Assembly: GCA_024699045.1 (NCBI GenBank)
Contig: JAILQK010000027.1
Location: 1-33,052 of the forward strand
DNA: 33,052 nt
Direction of reading: 5' to 3'
DNA from: Lachnospiraceae bacterium
Lineage (GTDB): Bacteria > Bacillota > Clostridia > Lachnospirales > Lachnospiraceae
Positions within the stretch are counted from its first letter, which is position 1, and each line of letters begins with the position of its first letter. Below are positions 1 through 8,923 of the stretch, in pieces. Below the pieces are notes generated by a model that worked only from the letters and a program-made list of their open reading frames with translations, was not told the origin of the DNA and did no database searches. A program made the translations under genes and the position numbers.

Positions 1-177
1 CGTTATCTGAGACCCGCGGGAATCCTTATGTTTTCTGTGTGTACCATAACCCGTGAGGAGACAGTCGATCAGGCCGGATATATTGAGAAGTTAGGGTTAC
101 ATAAAATAGAAGAGCGACAGCTGCTGCAGGGGATCTCTCCCTGTGACGGTTTTTATTATTCTATATGGCGAAAATGA
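1..177 (+). CDS. rsmB: C-terminal end of 16S rRNA (cytosine-5) methyltransferase RsmB (5' truncated by window)
   Basis: Frame 1 is open from base 1 and reads ...RYLRPAGILMFSVCTITREETVDQ...CDGFYYSIWRK* with TGA at 175-177. The DGFxYxxW/R-type C-terminus and position just upstream of rlmN fit RsmB. Confidence 0.75.
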   Translation, partial: RYLRPAGILMFSVCTITREETVDQAGYIEKLGLHKIEERQLLQGISPCDGFYYSIWRK

Positions 178-1265
178 TGGCGAAAATGATGGTGAAGGAT
201 ATATATGATCTCACTAAAACCGAATTAAGACAGGAGCTTGAGGAGCTGGGCGAAAAACCGTACAGGGCAGGGCAGATCTTTTCCTGGCTCCATGCAAGGG
301 GAGCGGTTTCCTTCGATGATATGAGTGACATCTCGAAGTCATTGAGGATGAAGCTTAAGGAAAGGTATTCGATGAACCGGCTTCAGGTCATGGAGGCGCA
401 GCGTTCTTCTACGGACGGGACCGTAAAATATCTGTTCGGACTTCATGACGGAAGCGCGATAGAGGGTGTCTTCATGGAATACAGGAGCTGGAATACGGCC
501 TGCATCTCATCGCAGGTGGGCTGTGCCATGGGATGCAGATTCTGTGCTTCGGGTATAGACGGGTGTGAAAGGAACATGACCGCGGGTGAGATGGCCGCGG
601 AGGTATACGGGATGGAACGGGACACCGGAAAGAAGATCTCCAACGTCGTTATAATGGGCTCCGGAGAACCGCTGTTAAACTATGACAGTCTTATCCGGTT
701 TATAGTCATGATCACCGATCCGGACGGAAAGGGGATCTCTCAAAGAAACATCACCGTTTCCACCTGCGGGATCGTTCCGGGGATAGACCGTCTTGCCGGA
801 GAAAAGCTCGGAAGGGAACATTCCCAGGTGAATCTGGCAATATCCCTTCATGCCGCAACCGACATAAAAAGGAAGAAGATCATGCCTATAGCGGAAAAAT
901 ACAGCGTATCGGAGGTGGTTGCCGCGGCGCAGAGATATTACGAAGCAACTCACAGAAAGGTCACCTTTGAATATGCGCTCATCGCCGGGCAGAATGACAC
1001 GGATGAGGATGCGGCAGAGCTTGCGGCGCTGCTGGGAGGGAAAGATATCCATATGCCGGTCCTTGTGAACCTGATACCGGTGAACCCCGTAGAAGGTAAC
1101 GGATACAGGCGTCCTTCAAGGCAGGCTTGCGTCAATTTCAAAAATAAACTTGAAAACTTTGGAATAAATGGTAGTATAAGGAGGGAACTTGGCTCCGATA
1201 TCGACGGTGCCTGCGGTCAGCTGAGAAGGCGTAAACGTGCCGATTACAGTGATACGGGGCCGTGA
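165..1265 (+). CDS. rlmN: 23S rRNA (adenine2503-C2)-methyltransferase RlmN (radical SAM)
   Basis: 366 aa ORF with radical-SAM cluster CAMGCRFCASG, GSGEPLLNYD, ISLHAAT and FEYALIAGQND motifs. Start ambiguous: ATGs at 165, 174, 177, 186, 189. Confidence 0.96.
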   Translation: MAKMMAKMMVKDIYDLTKTELRQELEELGEKPYRAGQIFSWLHARGAVSFDDMSDISKSLRMKLKERYSMNRLQVMEAQRSSTDGTVKYLFGLHDGSAIEGVFMEYRSWNTACISSQVGCAMGCRFCASGIDGCERNMTAGEMAAEVYGMERDTGKKISNVVIMGSGEPLLNYDSLIRFIVMITDPDGKGISQRNITVSTCGIVPGIDRLAGEKLGREHSQVNLAISLHAATDIKRKKIMPIAEKYSVSEVVAAAQRYYEATHRKVTFEYALIAGQNDTDEDAAELAALLGGKDIHMPVLVNLIPVNPVEGNGYRRPSRQACVNFKNKLENFGINGSIRRELGSDIDGACGQLRRRKRADYSDTGP

Positions 1266-1293
1266 GGGGCTTTCTTATTGTGTGGAGGTAAAA

Positions 1294-2028
1294 ATGATAA
1301 AGACCTTTTCGATGACTGATATGGGTCAGAAAAGGAAAGTTAATCAGGACTACGTGTTTACTTCGGAAAATCCGGTCGGCAATCTTCCGAATCTCTTTAT
1401 CGTAGCTGACGGTATGGGGGGACATGCCGCCGGGGATTATGCTTCGAGGTTTGCAACGGAGACAGTGGTGTCCGATATCAAGGATTCACATGAGCAAAAT
1501 CCGATAAGGCTTATCCGTCATGCTTATGAGACGGCCAATGCCGCTATCATCGAGGAAGCAAAAAGGCTTCCCGATCATGAGGGCATGGGTACGACCCTTG
1601 TGGTGGCGACGATCATCGATGATCTGCTGTATGTAGCGAACGTCGGAGATTCGAGACTCTATGTGATAGGGAACAGGATAAGCCAGATAACAAGGGATCA
1701 CAGCCTTGTGGAGGAAATGGTAAGGGCCGGCGAGATCGATGAATCCATGGCAAGGGTTCATCCCATGAAGAATAAGATCACGAGAGCCATCGGAGGAGAC
1801 TACGACATACGCGTTGATTTCTTCGATATCAAGCTTAATTATGAAGATAAGATCCTGATGTGCACCGATGGTCTTACCAATATGGTAGAGGATGAGGATA
1901 TCAGGATGATAGTGGAAAGCTCGCCGGATGTGGTGAGTTCGGTACAAAGACTTGTGGAGAGGGCAAATTCCAACGGGGGGTTTGACAATATAGGAATAGT
2001 GCTCGTAGAGCCATTTGAAGCAGGTTAA
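1294..2028 (+). CDS. prpC: PP2C-family Ser/Thr protein phosphatase (PrpC/Stp type)
   Basis: DMGQKRKVNQDYVF, VADGMGGHAAGDYAS, VGDSRLY, CTDGLTNMVED and GGFDNIGIVLV motifs. ATG 1294 follows GGAGGT; the ORF track start at 1237 is probably too early. Confidence 0.94.
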   Translation: MIKTFSMTDMGQKRKVNQDYVFTSENPVGNLPNLFIVADGMGGHAAGDYASRFATETVVSDIKDSHEQNPIRLIRHAYETANAAIIEEAKRLPDHEGMGTTLVVATIIDDLLYVANVGDSRLYVIGNRISQITRDHSLVEEMVRAGEIDESMARVHPMKNKITRAIGGDYDIRVDFFDIKLNYEDKILMCTDGLTNMVEDEDIRMIVESSPDVVSSVQRLVERANSNGGFDNIGIVLVEPFEAG

Positions 2029-2079
2029 GGATCGACCGGGATTTCCCGGATCATCATTTTGCAGAGGAAGATTTAAGTA

Positions 2080-4473
2080 ATGATCAGTGAAGGAATAATA
2101 CTGGCAGACAGATATGAGATATTGAGCCGGATCGGAACCGGGGGAATGTCTGATGTGTACAGGGCGCAGGATCTAAAGCTTTCACGTTTCGTGGCGATAA
2201 AGGTTCTGAAGCAGGAATATGCGGAGAACCAGAATTTTGTTACCAAATTCCACGCGGAAGCACAGGCTGCGGCCGGCCTTATTCATTCAAATATAGTAGG
2301 CGTATATGACGTAGGTGAGGACAACGGGCTTCAGTACATTGTCATGGAGCTTGTCGAAGGGATCACCTTAAAGCATTATATAGAAAAGAAGCTCAGGCTG
2401 TCGGTCAAGGAATCCATCAGTATCGCGATACAGATGGCTCAGGGTCTGGAATGCGCTCACAAGGCCGGGATCATCCACAGAGATGTAAAACCTCAGAACG
2501 TTATCATCTCCAAGGACGGAAAGGTCAAGGTCACGGATTTCGGTATCGCCAAAGCCGCGACAAGTGAGACTATCACATCCAACGTAATGGGATCCGTGCA
2601 TTACACTTCTCCCGAGCAGGCAAGAGGAGGTTATTCCGATGAAAAGAGTGATATCTATTCTCTGGGTATCGTTCTTTTTGAAATGCTCACGGGGCGGGTT
2701 CCCTTTGACGGAGACACGACCGTTACCATAGCCATCCAGCATATTCAGGATGCGATGCCAAGTCCCAGGGAGTTCGTGAACGATATCCCTGTAAGCATAG
2801 AGCAGATAATCTTCAAGTGCACGGAGAAGAATTCGGACAGAAGATACTCCTCAATGTCCGAGGTCATAGCCGATCTCAAGCAGTCATTGCTGACTCCCGA
2901 TGAAAACTTCATAAAGCGCATTCCTTCCGGTGGGATCGGGGGCGCTACCAAGATGGTTTCCGACGATGAGATCATGTCCGTGAAACAAAGATCCGGAAAT
3001 ATCGACGTGGATGAGTCTTTGATATCTGCCTACAACCGGAATAAGGATAAATCTAAAAATGCGGAAGCCGAGAGGGGAGAAAGTCCCCGAAGGAAAAAAA
3101 GACCGGATGATGCGTCTTCCGAAAACGATCCGGAAAGAAGAAGGAGAAGACCGAGAGATCCGGAGGATAAAGAGAGCTTCGAAGAGGAAGAGCTGAGACG
3201 GAAGAGAAAAGAGGCGGCGGCAAGGAAGAGAAGAGAGAAGGAAAGAGAAGCCGATCCGCGCAGGGGAGGAAACCGCAGGACTTCCGGCGGCAACAGCCGC
3301 ACCAGGAGCCGCAACGATGACAGACAGCGCGTCAGAAAGACTCCCGATCAGAACGCACGCAGGAACGACAGATATCGTGACGAGGATGATATGGATGAAA
3401 GGATGACTATGATAATGAGGATCATAGCCGTCATAGTCGGTATCATCATTCTGATACTGATAGTATTCATCGCAAGACGGGTGATCGCGGTCAAGGAAAA
3501 TTCGGCTTCGGAGAATTCAATAGTATCTGAAAACAAAGTGCTTAAGGATTTTACGGGTCAAAATGTAGAGACGGCTAAGGCTGCGCTGGAGGCAGAAGGA
3601 TTTGTGGTCCAGTCGAGTTATGAGGCCTCCGAAAATGTGGAGTCGGGATCCGTTATCTCACAGAACCCTGCGGGTGGCAGCCAGATCCCCGAGGGATACA
3701 CGGTGACTCTTGTAGTAAGCTCAGGATCTGGAAATATAGCTGTTCCCAGCCTTGTCAATTCCACTGCGGCCGAAGCAAAAGTCGCGCTGCAGAATATAGG
3801 GCTTTCAATGACTCTTACCGAAGGAACATCGGATACGGTACCTTCAGGGTCCGTGATCTCCCAGAGTCCCGAGGCAGGATCCATGGTCGCTCCGGGATCC
3901 ACGGTATCGGTGGTGATCAGTACGGGAGCCGGCGCGGACACGGGAGAGGAGATGCCCGAGGGCAGCGTTGCGGTACCCAATATCATAGGGATGACAGAGA
4001 CTCAGGCCAAGACCGCGCTTACGGCATCGGGATTGTCATGGACTTCGATCACCGAAACGGCATCTGACAGTGTGGTCAAGGGAATGGTAGTTTCGCAGAG
4101 TGTCGAGCCGGATACACTTGTCTCGAGCGGATCAAGCATAGATTTTGTTCTCAGCAGCGGACCCGAGAATGCAGAACCTCAGTTGTTCTCGCAGTCGGTT
4201 CAGGCGCCTTCAGGCTATGCAGCGGGGACGCCGGCAAGCATAACCCTTACCGGTAATAATTCCGGAAAGATATACGGACAGAAAGATGTTGCGGAGTTCC
4301 CTGTCACGATACAGATATCCTCGGCGGAAGTGGACAGCGCCGATACCGCCGGTGTCTTTTCCATAGTCTATACACAGCGGGTTGAAGGAGTAAATGAGGA
4401 CGGAAGCGCTTTTACCACCGATCAGCAGGCAACGGATGCTTCACAGAGCATATCTTTCTCAACCGGACAGTAA
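2080..4473 (+). CDS. prkC: Transmembrane Ser/Thr protein kinase with three PASTA repeats (PrkC/Stk type)
   Basis: Kinase motifs GTGGMSDVY, VAIKVLK, HRDVKPQN, DFGIAKA; TM segment IIAVIVGIIILILIVFIA; three PASTA-like repeats ending in VSSG/ISTG/LSSGP. Confidence 0.96.
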   Translation: MISEGIILADRYEILSRIGTGGMSDVYRAQDLKLSRFVAIKVLKQEYAENQNFVTKFHAEAQAAAGLIHSNIVGVYDVGEDNGLQYIVMELVEGITLKHYIEKKLRLSVKESISIAIQMAQGLECAHKAGIIHRDVKPQNVIISKDGKVKVTDFGIAKAATSETITSNVMGSVHYTSPEQARGGYSDEKSDIYSLGIVLFEMLTGRVPFDGDTTVTIAIQHIQDAMPSPREFVNDIPVSIEQIIFKCTEKNSDRRYSSMSEVIADLKQSLLTPDENFIKRIPSGGIGGATKMVSDDEIMSVKQRSGNIDVDESLISAYNRNKDKSKNAEAERGESPRRKKRPDDASSENDPERRRRRPRDPEDKESFEEEELRRKRKEAAARKRREKEREADPRRGGNRRTSGGNSRTRSRNDDRQRVRKTPDQNARRNDRYRDEDDMDERMTMIMRIIAVIVGIIILILIVFIARRVIAVKENSASENSIVSENKVLKDFTGQNVETAKAALEAEGFVVQSSYEASENVESGSVISQNPAGGSQIPEGYTVTLVVSSGSGNIAVPSLVNSTAAEAKVALQNIGLSMTLTEGTSDTVPSGSVISQSPEAGSMVAPGSTVSVVISTGAGADTGEEMPEGSVAVPNIIGMTETQAKTALTASGLSWTSITETASDSVVKGMVVSQSVEPDTLVSSGSSIDFVLSSGPENAEPQLFSQSVQAPSGYAAGTPASITLTGNNSGKIYGQKDVAEFPVTIQISSAEVDSADTAGVFSIVYTQRVEGVNEDGSAFTTDQQATDASQSISFSTGQ

Positions 4474-4481
4474 GGGATCGG

Positions 4482-5360
4482 ATGCTTGAAGGCAGGATAC
4501 TCAAAGGGGTAGGCGGTTTTTATTATGTTCATACCGATGAGGGGATCTATCAGTGCCGTGCCAAGGGGTTGTTCAGGAAAAAGTCTCTGAAACCTCTGGC
4601 AGGAGACATATGCCGTATAGAGCTTACGCATACGGATGATGTCGAGGGTAATGTGGTGGAGATCCTTCCCAGAAAGAATCATCTGGTGAGACCTCCCGTA
4701 GCGAATATAGATCAGGCGCTTGTGATCTTTGCCATGCACAGCCCCGAGCCGGTCTGGGGGCTTTTGGACCGCTATCTCATAATGATGGAGAGCGCAGGTA
4801 TCCCCTCGGTTATATGCATAAATAAGGATGATCTTGCCTTAAGCGATGAGGCGGCAGAGATAGAAAGGATCTACGGATCCGGAGGTTACAGGATCGTTTT
4901 TACATCCGCAAAGGAGCAGACCGGTCTGGATGAACTTAAGGAGCTCCTTAACGACAGGGTCACTTCGGTAGCGGGACCGTCCGGGGCCGGAAAATCATCT
5001 ATAATCAATGCTCTTACAGGGAATAACACCATGGAGACCGGAGATCTGAGCCCCAAGCTGGGAAGGGGCAGACAGACCACGAGACACACCGAACTTGTTT
5101 TTCTGTGGGAGAGGACATTTATTTTCGATTCGCCGGGGTTTTCCGCGATCGAGCTGCCCGATATCGATGAGGGGGAACTGGCCGGATGTTTTCCCGAAAT
5201 GAGAAAACACATAGGACAATGCTTCTACGGAGACTGTACACATATTCATGAACCCGAATGCGCAGTGAAAGAAGCCGTTGCTTCGGGAGACATCACATCG
5301 GAGAGGTATGATTCGTATACCGGGATTTATAAGGAGATGCAGGAACGGAGGAAATACTGA
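4482..5360 (+). CDS. rsgA: Ribosome small-subunit-dependent GTPase A
   Basis: Circularly permuted GTPase: NKDD (G4), GPSGAGKSS (G1), DSPGF (G3), Zn-knuckle region CFYGDCTHIHEPECAVKEAV. Confidence 0.95.
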   Translation: MLEGRILKGVGGFYYVHTDEGIYQCRAKGLFRKKSLKPLAGDICRIELTHTDDVEGNVVEILPRKNHLVRPPVANIDQALVIFAMHSPEPVWGLLDRYLIMMESAGIPSVICINKDDLALSDEAAEIERIYGSGGYRIVFTSAKEQTGLDELKELLNDRVTSVAGPSGAGKSSIINALTGNNTMETGDLSPKLGRGRQTTRHTELVFLWERTFIFDSPGFSAIELPDIDEGELAGCFPEMRKHIGQCFYGDCTHIHEPECAVKEAVASGDITSERYDSYTGIYKEMQERRKY

Positions 5361-6025
5361 TGGAATATAAGCTTCATCCTTCAATATTGGCGGCGGATTT
5401 CAAGAATCTGGGCGCGGATATAGAGAGTGTGGTGGCGGCAGGGGCCGACGGGATACATATAGACGTGATGGACGGGGATTTTGTCCCTCAGATCTCATTT
5501 GGGATGCCCCTTATCAAATCGATAAGAAGCGCTACCGACGTCACCTTTGACGTGCATCTCATGGTCACCAATCCGGAGCGTTATATTGAAACTTTCGTGG
5601 AGTGCGGGGCCGACATCGTGACGATACATGCTGAAGCCACGAGAGACGTGGAGAACGCGCTCAAACAGATAAGACGGGCCGGAGTCAAGGTCGGACTGGC
5701 GCTGAATCCGGGCACATCACTTTCAACTCTTGATTATATAATCGATGACGTGGATATGGTCCTTCTTATGACGGTGAATCCGGGATTCGGGGGACAGAAG
5801 TATATCGAGAAGGCTACCAGAAAAATAAAAGCGCTCAGAGCGATGGCGCAAAATGAGGGCAGAGAGCTTGATATAGAGGTGGACGGCGGAGTCATCGCCG
5901 AAAACCTTAATACGGTGCTTGAAGCCGGAGCCAACATCATCGTTATGGGTTCCGCGATATTTAACGGAAAAGCGGCCGATAATACAAAACTATACAAGGA
6001 AGAGATAAGAAGATTTTTAGGATAA
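5360..6025 (+). CDS. rpe: Ribulose-phosphate 3-epimerase
   Basis: HPSILAADF, IHIDVMDGDFVPQISFG, FDVHLMVTNPERY, MTVNPGFGGQKY, VDGGV motifs. Confidence 0.96.
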   Translation: MEYKLHPSILAADFKNLGADIESVVAAGADGIHIDVMDGDFVPQISFGMPLIKSIRSATDVTFDVHLMVTNPERYIETFVECGADIVTIHAEATRDVENALKQIRRAGVKVGLALNPGTSLSTLDYIIDDVDMVLLMTVNPGFGGQKYIEKATRKIKALRAMAQNEGRELDIEVDGGVIAENLNTVLEAGANIIVMGSAIFNGKAADNTKLYKEEIRRFLG

Positions 6026-6054
6026 GAGATTTTTTCGAAGATCACATCCGGCTG

Positions 6055-7599
6055 GTGATAGCAGCGGCGTCGATCCTTGCTGTCATCGTTTTGGGAGCCG
6101 TATGGTCTTATCTGGCACCCCGTCTTAAAGGGGAGCAGCTATGGGAAGAAAAGACCATAGAGCTGGGTGACACTCTCACCGAAGATCCCTCGTATTACAT
6201 GTCAGGAAGTGACTGGGTCATCGATCATACGGTCATAGATGTTTCCAGAGTAAAGACCGATACCGTAGGAGATTACAAGATAAGGGCGATCAGTCCTTTC
6301 AGCATAAGCACGTTCAGTGTTCATGTCGATGACACTGTCCCTCCGGAGATAACGATCGGATCCGGCTGGAAGACTGTGCTTGAAACCGGTAAAATGTATG
6401 ATCCCGAGATTCTTGGGATCGAAGTTTCGGACCTTAGCGGGCTTACCTTCGTAAAGTATTATTACAACGGGCAGAGTATCGATAAGCTTATGTTCACAAA
6501 GCCCGGCAACCCCGAGATAACGATAAAGGCCAGCGACGGAAATGCCAACATCTCGGAGCAGAAGGTGAAGCTTTTCGTGGATTCCCCGCCTAAATTCTAC
6601 GGGGTACACGATCAGTATCTCCTTATAGGGAGCACGGAGGCAGATCTGGATCCGGTTTTCGCAAAGGACGAGGTGGACGGCGGTCTTACTTCCGAGATAA
6701 AGACCGATCTAACAAATGTTGATTTTAATCATCTGGGAGATTACCGTGTCACTTACAGTGTATCTGACGGATACGGGCTGTTCAGCAGTGTATCCAGCAC
6801 GATCCATATCGTGTCTTCCAAAAAGACCGTGGAGCAGCAGAGAGACAAGTGCGTGATCCTTAAAGAAGACCTTCAGTACGCGGTGGATGAAGGCTTTTTC
6901 ACATATGAACCTAATAATGACAACAAACGAAAATGGGTGATAGATAACTGCGACAAAACACTCATCAATCTTTTTGTCGCCAATGATGACGGGAGCACGA
7001 GCAGCGGATCGGCATTCATCTATGAGATCACGCCCGAGTATGTTTACATGGTATCTGTCTATCATGTGACCAGCGCCCTTGAGAGCGAGCCTATATACAT
7101 AACGTTTTACGATGGTACAAAGATCAGGACCACGATAAGATCCATAAGACTCAGCGCCGGAAACGAGGCCTCTCTTTTCAGGATAGCCGTCTCGAGCATA
7201 CCCTATCATACTTTCATAAGATTAAAGGAAGTTACTACCGAAAAAGACATATACGATCATGTCACTGCCGGAACTCCGCTCATCGAATACAGCAAAAACT
7301 GGCGTGGAGGTGAGATACCGACACTTATCAGGGATACAAGTGTCATATCGTTTTCATTGTCCGATATACAAAGGAAGTTTGTGGATAATGATTCATATTT
7401 CACGGTGGTGCGAAAATCCGTGAGCGGAATGAGTGGAACGGCAGTTTTTGATTACAGAGGAGTGCTGGCCGGTATATGCAGCAAGACCATGTATCCTTTG
7501 GAATCCGAGGAGCCGCAGTACAGAGACGGATGTGATTTCGTGCTGATGGTGGATGATCTGGATGATCTCATGGACAGGGCAAAGGAGCTTGCAAGATAG
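6055..7599 (+). CDS. Membrane-anchored/secreted protein with Ig-like (DUF5011/Big_3-like) segments and a C-terminal trypsin-like domain
   Basis: N-terminal hydrophobic anchor; repeated DxxxPxI...VSD.SG/VTYSVSDGYG patterns of bacterial Ig-like modules; C-terminal VYHVTS...SGMSGTAVFDYRGVLAGICS resembles the trypsin-like GxSG region. GTG start at 6055 uncertain. Confidence 0.6.
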   Translation: MIAAASILAVIVLGAVWSYLAPRLKGEQLWEEKTIELGDTLTEDPSYYMSGSDWVIDHTVIDVSRVKTDTVGDYKIRAISPFSISTFSVHVDDTVPPEITIGSGWKTVLETGKMYDPEILGIEVSDLSGLTFVKYYYNGQSIDKLMFTKPGNPEITIKASDGNANISEQKVKLFVDSPPKFYGVHDQYLLIGSTEADLDPVFAKDEVDGGLTSEIKTDLTNVDFNHLGDYRVTYSVSDGYGLFSSVSSTIHIVSSKKTVEQQRDKCVILKEDLQYAVDEGFFTYEPNNDNKRKWVIDNCDKTLINLFVANDDGSTSSGSAFIYEITPEYVYMVSVYHVTSALESEPIYITFYDGTKIRTTIRSIRLSAGNEASLFRIAVSSIPYHTFIRLKEVTTEKDIYDHVTAGTPLIEYSKNWRGGEIPTLIRDTSVISFSLSDIQRKFVDNDSYFTVVRKSVSGMSGTAVFDYRGVLAGICSKTMYPLESEEPQYRDGCDFVLMVDDLDDLMDRAKELAR

Positions 7600-7657
7600 C
7601 ATGCAGGCTCCTTTATCATCTCAAACCCTTATCCTGCCTGACAGGATTACTTACATC

Positions 7658-7888
7658 CTAAAGTCCTGTCTGCAGGGATTGTTCTGATGCATCGGTAATG
7701 GGCGGGATCAAGTACTCTTCATTAGTCTCAAGAGAGCAGCATGCGAAAAAGGGTCGGCCTCCTCCATAAGTGGCTATACGTCCGCCGCTGACTGCATCTA
7801 ACTGCTCGTCGTCAAGCTTAAGGACAGATTTGCTTTCGGTGGTATTGCCTGAACTTAGGTTTTCTGCAGGGGTTTTTTTCATCTTCAT
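7658..7888 (-). CDS. Small peptide with double-glycine-type leader (putative bacteriocin/RiPP-like or signalling precursor)
   Basis: 76 aa: MKMKKTPAENLSSGNTTESKSVLKLDDEQLDAVSGG-RIATYGGGRPFFACCSLETNEEYLIPPITDASEQSLQTGL. LDDEQLDAVSGG matches the classic GG-leader consensus. AAAGGGAGA SD-like sequence precedes the ATG on the minus strand. Confidence 0.72.
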   Translation of the reverse strand: MKMKKTPAENLSSGNTTESKSVLKLDDEQLDAVSGGRIATYGGGRPFFACCSLETNEEYLIPPITDASEQSLQTGL

Positions 7889-7937
7889 GGTATAGTCTCC
7901 CTTTAATGGATTTATGGCGTTATTCTTTCTGTAATTG

Positions 7938-7953
7938 AGGAATAAATATTCCT
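7938..7953. promoter_or_regulatory. Palindrome AGGAATA-AA-TATTCCT in the divergent intergenic region (candidate operator)
   Basis: Perfect 7-bp arms separated by 2 nt, lying between the minus-strand peptide ORF and the plus-strand ABC operon. Confidence 0.4.
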
Positions 7954-8128
7954 TTATATGTTATTTATACGATAAAAACAGAAATGTGGCAATAAAGAAA
8001 AAATCAATGATCGTTTATTATCCTGCCCCTGAAGCGGAGGAGAAGCGGTTGATGCTTGTAAAAACAGATTATGTCGACTATTATATACTGGTATTTACTC
8101 TTGAATAATCAGCCGGGGTTTCTGACCG

Positions 8129-8917
8129 GTGACCGGACGTATAAAAATGCAGAAAAAAACCACAGATAAAGAGAAGAAAGAGCCTGAAAAGGCTGATGAA
8201 GAAAAAGACGGGCAGAGACCTCTGATCCTGTTTGAGGGTGCAGGCAAGATCTACAGGACGGGCCAGATCGTCTATGAGGCGCTTCATGATGTGAATCTTG
8301 AGATCATGGAAGGGGAGCTGGTGGTGATCCTTGGACCCAGTGGAGCCGGTAAGAGTACATTGCTGAACCTTCTCGGCGGACTGGACGGAGCGACCAGCGG
8401 TAAGATATTCTTCGGCGGAGAAGAGATCACGGCTTTCGATGATGTCCGTCTAGGAAAGTTCAGGGCCCATGATGTAGGTATTATTTTCCAGTTCTATAAT
8501 CTCGTCCCGACACTTACGGCATATGAAAATGTTGATCTGATGCAGGATCTCGGAGTAGAGATCATGGATCCTCTTGAAGCGCTGCGCATGGTGGGACTTG
8601 AGGACAGGAAGGATAATTTCCCTTCACAGATGTCCGGAGGTCAGCAGCAGCGTGTTTCCATAGCCCGCGCCATAGCAAAGAAGCCCAGACTGCTGCTATG
8701 CGACGAGCCTACGGGAGCGCTGGATACAAATACCGGACGGGAAGTGCTGAAACTCCTTCAGGATCAGAGCAGAGTGCATGGGCAGACTGTTGTCATGGTA
8801 ACGCACAACAGTCTGTTTGCAGAGATAGCCGACAAGGTGGTCATGGTTAAGAACGGTACCGTGGTCGATGTGAAGATAAACGAAAGTCCCAAGGATGCTG
8901 AGGAAATAAACTGGTAG
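8129..8917 (+). CDS. ABC transporter ATP-binding protein (MacB/LolD/FtsE-like)
   Basis: Walker [10 protein letters not shown], signature SGGQQQR, Walker [13 protein letters not shown]-loop VTHN. GTG 8129 or ATG 8147 start. Confidence 0.95.
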   Translation: MTGRIKMQKKTTDKEKKEPEKADEEKDGQRPLILFEGAGKIYRTGQIVYEALHDVNLEIMEGELVVILGPSGAGKSTLLNLLGGLDGATSGKIFFGGEEITAFDDVRLGKFRAHDVGIIFQFYNLVPTLTAYENVDLMQDLGVEIMDPLEALRMVGLEDRKDNFPSQMSGGQQQRVSIARAIAKKPRLLLCDEPTGALDTNTGREVLKLLQDQSRVHGQTVVMVTHNSLFAEIADKVVMVKNGTVVDVKINESPKDAEEINW

Positions 8918-8923
8918 ATCCCG

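Noticed and set aside
443-2742. Antisense ORFs opposite rlmN, prpC and prkC
   Set aside because: Shadow ORFs of strongly supported genes; no SD sequences or domain motifs.
7631-7647. ATCCTG-CCTGA-CAGGAT hairpin between the convergent protease-like and peptide genes as a bidirectional terminator
   Set aside because: Short stem and no clear T run on either strand; possible but not supported enough to annotate.
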